Shown here: piece by piece, positions 16,062 through 21,911 of the stretch
Layout of the letters: every line of letters starts with the position of its first letter
Numbering within the stretch: the stretch's first letter is position 1
Assembly (NCBI GenBank): GCA_964639665.1
Contig: CAZXEU010000116.1
Coordinates: forward strand, 1 to 21,911
Length of the DNA: 21,911 nt
Direction of reading: 5' to 3'
Source of the DNA: CAZXEU01 sp964639665
GTDB taxonomy: Bacteria; Bacteroidota; Rhodothermia; Rhodothermales; Bin80
Position numbers and translations under genes: made by a program
The notes under the pieces: generated by a model
The model's input: only the letters and a program-made list of their open reading frames with translations
Told to the model about the DNA's origin: nothing
Databases searched by the model: none

Positions 16062-18404
16062 TCAGCTATCCGTGGGGCGCTCGCGAAGCAGGAATAGCCC
16101 GCCTGTCATACTGGTCACGACAATGGTGCCGCTTTCGAAGAACGGATAGGCGCTCCACGCTCCTGACATGGCCGGCCGGTCGGGGCCAAGCGGTTCCGTG
16201 TCGAGGAAGCCGAACGGTACCGGATTGCGCGCGTCACTTACGTCGAATATGCGCAGCCCGCTTGTGTAGTTGGCTTGGTACATGCGGTCATCGCGGATGT
16301 ACAGATTGTGGTCCGAGGCCAGGTTCTCAGCCACGAATTCCCGCACCAGCGCAGGATCGTCAAGGTCGGATACGTCCCATATCAACGTGCGCGTCCCTGC
16401 AATGCGCCCCATCATTTCGTCATGCTCGTCATTAATGAAGAAGTGCCGCCGGTCTTCGCTGAGCCATCCCTGGTGCGCGCATCCCACATTCGGGTATGCT
16501 GAGCTTGACAGGCTGGCGGGACGTTCCTTGTCCGTCACGTCGGCAATGCTGAGAGCCGTTTCGTTGGCCCCGAAGCAGATTTCCTTGCCCCGGTGCTCGA
16601 GATCCGGGCCCGCGTAAATCACGCACTGAGCATCGTGGGTGGCGCCTGTGCCTCTCCGGCCGGTGTCCGTGTCTGCGAAGCACCCGGCGAAGACGGGCTC
16701 CAAGGGCATCCGGATGTCGATCATGTGCAGCCCTCCCCCGCATGTGGCGCCGCCGCCATTGGCACCTACAGCGAATGCGAACCCGGATGCCTCGTTAATA
16801 ACGATGTTGTGGGCACTGTGAATCCCGCTGTAGATCGCCGTGGCCGCAAACGTAGCCGGGCTTTCTTCGGCTTCCCGCAGTTGCGCGAGATCAAATACCT
16901 GCATTCCGTGCTCACCGGCAAGGTCTGCCACGATAAAGGCGTAGTTGCTGTAGACCTTTATGTCGCGCCACGTGCTTTCTTCGGCGCCGGCCGTCATGGG
17001 CAATTCACCGACCACGCGCGGGCGGTAGGGATCGGAAATGTCGACGAAGGCTGTGCCGTCCGTGCGTCCGACCAGCGCATATTCGCGCCCCGATTCCGGA
17101 TCGGTCCAGCCCCAGACGTCATTGAGTCGCATGCCGGGATTGTTGCCTAGGCTTCTCAGTGGCACAAACGAAAGAAGGTCGACGCCGTCACATGGAAATG
17201 GTCCGGCCAGACCGTCTTCGCATTCCGAATTGAGGACGGACCGGGTCGTGTCCGGCGCAATCCGCGCCTTAATTTCGGGATCGGCGGCCGCACTCCCTGC
17301 CGAGATCAGGACTGCTGCTCCTTTGCCATCATAGGCACCCGGGGACCCAACCAGCGCCGCGTCACCGCCCATGGCAACGGAAAAACCGAAAAACCGGTCA
17401 TCCGGTTCGCCCAGAAGCCGCCGCTCCTGGAAGAGCGCACCGTCGTTTGTCAGCTCGTACTGGTAGACACTTCCCCTAAATCCGCGCGCGCCGGGAGCGC
17501 CTACCACAAGGGTGCCGCCGCTGATGGCAAGGCTGTTGCCAAACATGTCCATGCGAGAGCCGCCTGTCGGGCTGAGCGCCACTGCACTCCAGGCGCCGTC
17601 CGGCCCCGGCCGGAGCAGGACGATAGCGCCCTGGAGGCGCGGGCCCGCTTGTCGGCGCGGATCCAGCACCATCGCCGGCGCCCCGGCAAACAGCACGCCC
17701 GAATCCGATGCCACGAGGGCTGAGCCGAGGCGCGACAGGGCCGGGTCCGCGCGCATCAGCACGGCTTCGCGCATGTATGCTTCGTCACGTAGTCCAAACA
17801 CGTAGACGGCACCGTTCTCACGCGCAGGTGCGCCTACGTAAATGCGACTTTGTCCGGCAGTCACGCTATAGCCGAATTCTTCCCCTTCGCTTTCCGGCTC
17901 CAGCACCTGCACCAGCTTCCAAGCTTCCTCCTGGCGCCGGTACACCAGTGCCGCGTCATTGGCTCCCGCAACAAGCAGGCTTCCCTGGAGGAAGAGTGAC
18001 CGGCCGACTCCTCCGCGCGGAGCACTGTCTTCCGCGTCAAGCTTCGCCTCGAACACCCACGTACCCGTGTCCTGTGGGTACTCGAACAGGTAGATGCTGC
18101 CACTTCCTCCGCCGTCGCCGGGAGCACCAGCTGCAAGACGTCCGGCATCTTCCGCAAGGGCATACCCGAACAGGTCGCCGGGAGCGCTGCGGCTAGTGCC
18201 AAGCTCCATTTCACGCGCCGCGGTGCCCCCGGCAGAAGCTATGCTCAAGATCCGGACGGTGCCGGACGCATCCTTGCCAGCCGGCTGCCCGACCAGCAGT
18301 TGGTTGCCGCTAATCGCCACTGCGTGTCCCAAGTCCGGCAGCTGCGCATGCACTGAAACAGCCGGGGCTATCAGTAGAACCAGCAGTAGAAGACTGCGCG
18401 TCAC
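16062..18404 (-). CDS. Secreted FG-GAP plus LVIVD 'choice-of-anchor B' family protein, copy 1
   Basis: 780 residues from a GTG at 18404-18402. An ATG 33 codons upstream would bury the signal peptide, whereas the GTG gives TRSLLLLVLLIAPAVSVHA before Q22 and has purine-rich AAGGGTG/GAAGGTG just upstream. It has the same architecture as its neighbour. Seven FG-GAP-like blades come first (LFGYALAEDAGRLAAGAPG, EFGYSVTAGQSRIYVGAP, MFGNSLAISGGTLVVGAPG and others). A Cys linker (CEDGLAGPFPC) follows. From about residue 408 comes an LVIVD/choice-of-anchor B half (LNDVWGWTDPES, EYALVGRTDGTAFVDISDP, GKEICFGANETALSIADV, GLRIFDVSDARNP). The second half is strikingly similar to copy 2 and the first half much less so. 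No C-terminal anchor is present. It is probably exported to the periplasm or cell surface; ligand unknown. It is the first gene of the minus-strand propeller cluster. Confidence 0.88.
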   Translation of the reverse strand: MTRSLLLLVLLIAPAVSVHAQLPDLGHAVAISGNQLLVGQPAGKDASGTVRILSIASAGGTAAREMELGTSRSAPGDLFGYALAEDAGRLAAGAPGDGGGSGSIYLFEYPQDTGTWVFEAKLDAEDSAPRGGVGRSLFLQGSLLVAGANDAALVYRRQEEAWKLVQVLEPESEGEEFGYSVTAGQSRIYVGAPARENGAVYVFGLRDEAYMREAVLMRADPALSRLGSALVASDSGVLFAGAPAMVLDPRRQAGPRLQGAIVLLRPGPDGAWSAVALSPTGGSRMDMFGNSLAISGGTLVVGAPGARGFRGSVYQYELTNDGALFQERRLLGEPDDRFFGFSVAMGGDAALVGSPGAYDGKGAAVLISAGSAAADPEIKARIAPDTTRSVLNSECEDGLAGPFPCDGVDLLSFVPLRSLGNNPGMRLNDVWGWTDPESGREYALVGRTDGTAFVDISDPYRPRVVGELPMTAGAEESTWRDIKVYSNYAFIVADLAGEHGMQVFDLAQLREAEESPATFAATAIYSGIHSAHNIVINEASGFAFAVGANGGGATCGGGLHMIDIRMPLEPVFAGCFADTDTGRRGTGATHDAQCVIYAGPDLEHRGKEICFGANETALSIADVTDKERPASLSSSAYPNVGCAHQGWLSEDRRHFFINDEHDEMMGRIAGTRTLIWDVSDLDDPALVREFVAENLASDHNLYIRDDRMYQANYTSGLRIFDVSDARNPVPFGFLDTEPLGPDRPAMSGAWSAYPFFESGTIVVTSMTGGLFLLRERPTDS

Positions 18405-18406
18405 GG

Positions 18407-18419
18407 CACCTTCACCCTT
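18407..18419 (-). promoter_or_regulatory. Purine-rich ribosome-binding site supporting the GTG start
   Basis: On the minus strand AAGGGTGAAGGTG runs up to two bases before the GTG at 18404. It is the clearest Shine-Dalgarno-like sequence in the window and favours this start over the upstream ATG at 18503. Confidence 0.45.
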
Positions 18420-18572
18420 TCGCTTGTGTTCCGCAATTGTGTCGGTCGCCGCATATCCGGAGGTACAGCTCCTGGGAGGATGGTTGCGGCGGGCTATCGC
18501 CATTTCTCACGTGGACAAAGAGGCCGCGCCGGAACCCGAAACGAGCACGCTATTGCAATCTCGCCGGTTGCA

Positions 18573-20444
18573 TCAGTCCGTGGTCTTCCTTTCCAGAACG
18601 AGTACGGCCAGAGCCGGCAGCGTCAGCGTGAGGCTGAAGTGCTGCCCGTCGTAGGGCACGGGATGGCTTTCCACTTCGCCGAAATTGCCCTTCCCGCTGC
18701 CGCCGTACGAGGTGGCGTCACTGTTCAAGCGTTCAATGTAGGTACCTTCCTCGGCAACTCCGACGCGGTAGTTGTCCCGCTGCACGGGCGTCATGTTGAA
18801 GACGAATGTGAGGGCGCTGCCACCGTTGTGGCGCCGGTAGGCCAGGATTCCGTTCTCGGCGTTCTCGGAGAGCCAGGACCAGCCCTCGGCATCGTCCCGC
18901 CACAGGGCAGGGTGGCTGCGATAGAGCTGGTTCAAATCCCGGACCCACCTACGCAGTCCGCCGTGCAGCCCGCCATCAAGCACGTCCCAATCCAGAGACA
19001 CGTCGTGGTTCCACTCGCCGGGCTGCCCGAATTCGCCTCCCATGAAGAGCAATTTCTTGCCGGGATGGCCGTACTGGTGCCCATAGAGCAGACGAAGGTT
19101 AGCCGCCTTTTGCCAGGTGTCACCCGGCATGCGTCCCCAAAGCGAGCCCTTGCCGTGCACCACTTCGTCGTGCGACAGTGGCAATAGATAATTTTCCGAG
19201 AACGCGTACATGAAGGAAAATGTCAGCCGGTGCTGCTCCCACTTGCGGTGAACAGGATCTTTGCCCAGATAGAATAGCACGTCGTGCATCCAGCCCATAT
19301 TCCACTTGTACAGGAAGCCCAGTCCTTCGTGGTACGTGGGCGCGGAAACTCCCCGAAAGTCCGTGGACTCTTCCGCAATGGTAAGCGCTGTTGGAAAGTG
19401 CAGGTAGATGGCCTCGTTGGTTTTCTTGAGAAGGTCAATGGCCTCCAGGTTTTCGCGGCCACCGAAGGCATTAGGCGTCCACTCGTGTCGCGAGTAATCG
19501 CGGTACAGCATCGATGCCACGGCGTCCACCCGCAGCCCGTCGATGTGGTACTTGTCAAGCCAGAACAGGGCGTTCGACACCAGAAAGTTGCGTACACCCG
19601 GCTTGTTGTAATCGAAGACATACGTGCCCCAGTCCGGGTGGTATCGCATCTGTGGGTCGTCATATTCATACAGCGTACTGCCATCAAAAAAGACCAGTCC
19701 CTGCGGATCGCTCGCAAAATGTGCGGGCACCCAGTCAACAATGACGCCAATGCCGCGCTGATGCAGAGCATTGACGAGATACATCAGATCCTGCGGACCG
19801 CCGAAGCGATATGTGGGGGCGTAGTAGCCGAGTACCTGGTAGCCCCACGAGCCGTAGTACGGATGCTCGGCCACAGGGAGCAGCTCCACATGCGTGTAGT
19901 GGAGGTCAGCGACATAATCTGCCAGTAATTCCGCCAGCTCGCGATATCCAAAAGACGATCCGTGCACACGATGGCGCCAGGATCCCAGGTGCACTTCGTA
20001 TACCGAAAGCGGTCCGTGCAGCGTGGCGGGACCCTGGCGGGTGGCCATCCACTCGTCGTCTTGCCACGAAAACCCGAGATCGGCGATCACGGATGACAGG
20101 CCTTCCACGGTGCTGCCCTTGCCAGCGGCCGGCTCGACAGCGAAGGAATACGGGTCCGTCTTGTTTGCCTCGTAAGCACCGCGGCGCACGTGGTACTTGT
20201 ACCTGTGCCCGATTCGGGCAGGCGGCACTAAGCCTTCCCAGAGCCCGCTGCCTGCACGGCCCAACGGGTGGGCGGCAGGATCCCAGCCATTGAAATCACC
20301 GACAACGGAGACGCCGTCGGCATTGGGTGCCCACACCGCAAACCGGCAGCCGTCCTGAAAGGCATGCGCGCCGAGCTTCTCGTAGCTCTTTTCGAAGGAT
20401 CCCTGGTCCCAAAAGTAGAGGTCCTGTTCCGTAAGCCAGGTCAT
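18573..20444 (-). CDS. glgB: 1,4-alpha-glucan branching enzyme (GH13)
   Basis: 623 residues from ATG at 20444-20442, which overlaps the upstream stop as ATGA. The enzyme cuts alpha-1,4 glucan chains and rejoins them by alpha-1,6 links in glycogen synthesis, in the cytosol. The N-terminus begins directly at the N2/CBM48 part (LYFWDQGSFEKSYEKLGAH, FAVWAPNADGVSVVGDFNGW), so the optional N1 domain is absent, which explains the length below the common 720-730. The GH13 barrel shows YEVHLGSWR and DGLRVDAVASMLYRD with nucleophile D307. The acid/base glutamate lies in AEEST (E358/E359), and D426 in LSHDEVVHGK is the transition-state stabiliser. FMGGEFGQPGEWNHD follows. A C-terminal beta domain (about 520-623) ends VLVLERKTTD. 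All catalytic residues are present. Overlap with the maltokinase gene implies translational coupling. Confidence 0.97.
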   Translation of the reverse strand: MTWLTEQDLYFWDQGSFEKSYEKLGAHAFQDGCRFAVWAPNADGVSVVGDFNGWDPAAHPLGRAGSGLWEGLVPPARIGHRYKYHVRRGAYEANKTDPYSFAVEPAAGKGSTVEGLSSVIADLGFSWQDDEWMATRQGPATLHGPLSVYEVHLGSWRHRVHGSSFGYRELAELLADYVADLHYTHVELLPVAEHPYYGSWGYQVLGYYAPTYRFGGPQDLMYLVNALHQRGIGVIVDWVPAHFASDPQGLVFFDGSTLYEYDDPQMRYHPDWGTYVFDYNKPGVRNFLVSNALFWLDKYHIDGLRVDAVASMLYRDYSRHEWTPNAFGGRENLEAIDLLKKTNEAIYLHFPTALTIAEESTDFRGVSAPTYHEGLGFLYKWNMGWMHDVLFYLGKDPVHRKWEQHRLTFSFMYAFSENYLLPLSHDEVVHGKGSLWGRMPGDTWQKAANLRLLYGHQYGHPGKKLLFMGGEFGQPGEWNHDVSLDWDVLDGGLHGGLRRWVRDLNQLYRSHPALWRDDAEGWSWLSENAENGILAYRRHNGGSALTFVFNMTPVQRDNYRVGVAEEGTYIERLNSDATSYGGSGKGNFGEVESHPVPYDGQHFSLTLTLPALAVLVLERKTTD

Positions 20445-21859
20445 GTTGAATGGTCGGCGATGAAAGATGACGGACCGCGCCTGAGAAGCCGCGCAAGTCC
20501 GCGCAGCGGCAGGTGTGCCCAACCAGGCCGGTGGCCTCGCTCATAGCGCAGCTCATGGAGCGCACGCTGAAGCATGAGAATCCAGAGGAGCGGCCGCCAC
20601 CCAGAACGCTGCAGCCCACCGGCTTCCCGGTAACCTGCCAGGCATGCCTCCTGCCATCGGTCAGAAAGATGCAGGGCCCGGTGAACCCGGTCGTCCGGCG
20701 CGGGGCCGCAGGCCGCCAGCGCAGCATACTCCAGCGAGCGCAGCAGCCCGGCCAGGTCCCGGAGCGGAGGATGCCTGAACGCCGTGTCACCCGGACGGCG
20801 CACGGGCTCCCCCTCGAAGTCGATAAGCCATACGTCGCCGTGAGAAAGAAGGACCTGGCCCAGATGAAAATCCCCGTGCACGCGAATCCGCAGGCCGCCT
20901 GCCGGCAGGCTCAGGGCGTGAAGGGTCGCCATGCTGCTCTTCCACAGGCTTCCGTCCGTGGGCATTTCCGGGTTCTCCTGCTCCTGCGCTGCAGCAAGGT
21001 CCAAGGCCACCTCCTGCACCAGGTGCGCCGCATCGGCCGTCGTAAACGGAACAGGCGCCAGCCGGGGACCCGTTGCCTCTGCCATGATGCAGTGGAATTC
21101 TGCCAGTCGGCGCCCGATGCTGCGCGCCAGTTCCGGCATCGACGTCGCCGTCGGCCGAGAGCGGGGTTTCCCCGACGGCGGCTCTTCCAGACAATGCTGG
21201 CCTGTACACACGGCAAGTGACCATGCATCCTTGCTGTCCGGCAGCATGCCGGTGGCGGCAGCCAGCGCCTGCGCGCCGAAGCGGATCACTCCCATGAGTC
21301 TCGGCGCGTGGCGGTAGCCGGCGCCATTCAGATAGCGGAGCATCTCCGTCTCGGCAGCGGGCCCGGAGTCGAGGTTGCGGTAGAGCTTCACGCAGCATCG
21401 TTCGTCCACGAAAGCCACAGAATTACTCTGCTCTCCCGAATACAGCTGCACGTTGCGCGCCGGCAGCGGGTCGCGCAACGCGCCGTGGCGATGGCCGTAT
21501 CGAACGAGCGCGCGCCAGAATACGGGATCAGCGGACGCGTCCCGTAGGCTGCGCGGCCCGTCCGGCGTATCAAGCCAGGCCAGACCAGTACCGTCAGATT
21601 CCGGATCGGCCTCGACCACGGGCACCTGGTATTGCCGCCGCACGCCGGCAACGTCCGCGTCCAGCAAAAGGATGCGGGGCCCCTGGGACCCGTCCGCAAG
21701 GCGAATGCACGCCTTGACTGCTATTTCCCGTATGATGCGGTCCTTGAAGCCGAACCACCTCTGGCCCGCCAGAAAGGCCGGCAGGCGGACGCCGGGCCGC
21801 ACGCGGGTCGCCTCGGCCGGCAGTGGCGCAACGCTCTGCGCGAGGAGATTTTCAGACAT
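20441..21859 (-). CDS. mak: Maltokinase (maltose to maltose-1-phosphate), possibly C-terminal part of a longer protein
   Basis: 472 residues from ATG at 21859. The frame is also open through a GTG at 21901 to the window edge, so a longer form cannot be excluded. The fold is a eukaryotic-like/aminoglycoside-phosphotransferase kinase. The maltokinase N-terminal cap shows LPAFLAGQRWFGFKDR near residues 26-41. The catalytic loop is H328-G-D330-FHLGQ, and the metal-binding segment is LID347-FEGEP. YSGEQSNSVAFVDERCCVKLYR is the nucleotide-binding region with its lysine. Maltokinases supply maltose-1-phosphate to GlgE and are often fused to, or encoded beside, trehalose synthase. The standalone length here is normal for the family. 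Its stop overlaps the glgB start (ATGA), placing both in one operon for glucan synthesis from trehalose or maltose. Confidence 0.88.
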   Translation of the reverse strand: MSENLLAQSVAPLPAEATRVRPGVRLPAFLAGQRWFGFKDRIIREIAVKACIRLADGSQGPRILLLDADVAGVRRQYQVPVVEADPESDGTGLAWLDTPDGPRSLRDASADPVFWRALVRYGHRHGALRDPLPARNVQLYSGEQSNSVAFVDERCCVKLYRNLDSGPAAETEMLRYLNGAGYRHAPRLMGVIRFGAQALAAATGMLPDSKDAWSLAVCTGQHCLEEPPSGKPRSRPTATSMPELARSIGRRLAEFHCIMAEATGPRLAPVPFTTADAAHLVQEVALDLAAAQEQENPEMPTDGSLWKSSMATLHALSLPAGGLRIRVHGDFHLGQVLLSHGDVWLIDFEGEPVRRPGDTAFRHPPLRDLAGLLRSLEYAALAACGPAPDDRVHRALHLSDRWQEACLAGYREAGGLQRSGWRPLLWILMLQRALHELRYERGHRPGWAHLPLRGLARLLRRGPSSFIADHST

Positions 21860-21911
21860 AGTAGCCGAAATCCGCTTCAGTTCGCACGCGGCGCAGTACA
21901 CGGTATACGCG

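Overview
The window looks like chromosome from a GC-rich member of the Bacteroidota/Rhodothermota group. Supporting signs are an outer-membrane TonB-dependent receptor with an N-terminal CarboxypepD_reg-like domain, a DUF5916/CBM9-like protein, many secreted beta-propeller proteins, a scarcity of Shine-Dalgarno sequences, and Gln as the first mature residue after every predicted signal peptidase I site (the Bacteroidetes 'Q-rule'). The lineage is inferred; no rRNA or tRNA gene was seen.

Layout, left to right. (1) 1-884, minus: 5' part of a secreted CBM9/DUF5916 protein that runs off the left edge. (2) 1100-2749, plus: a CCA-adding/poly(A)-polymerase-type tRNA nucleotidyltransferase with an HD domain. 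(3) 2742-3548, minus: a putative SprT-like zinc metallopeptidase in an AT-richer pocket, converging on and overlapping the previous gene by 8 bp. (4) 3600-6680, plus: a class II (B12-dependent) ribonucleotide reductase. (5) 7062-9635, plus: a TonB-dependent receptor behind a good promoter. (6) 9636-10211: 576 bp without a convincing gene, between convergent genes. (7) 18404 down to 10212, minus: four consecutive extracytoplasmic beta-propeller proteins. They are two tandem paralogues with FG-GAP plus LVIVD/'choice-of-anchor B' halves, a YncE-like propeller with a Planctomycete-cytochrome-like N-terminus that has lost its haem motif, and a lipoprotein with ten calcium-loop (VCBS/FG-GAP) repeats. 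(8) 21859 down to 18573, minus: a maltokinase and glycogen branching enzyme joined by an ATGA overlap.

How the genes fit together. The maltokinase and GlgB pair points to trehalose/maltose-to-glucan metabolism through maltose-1-phosphate; a trehalose synthase or GlgE may lie just beyond the right edge. NrdJ and the tRNA nucleotidyltransferase are housekeeping. The most unusual part is the 8.2-kb block of four secreted propeller proteins. It encodes no recognisable enzyme, has tight spacing in its downstream part, and converges on a TonB-dependent receptor. I infer it could build a periplasmic or surface-exposed assembly of unknown function; nothing in the sequence proves the proteins interact.
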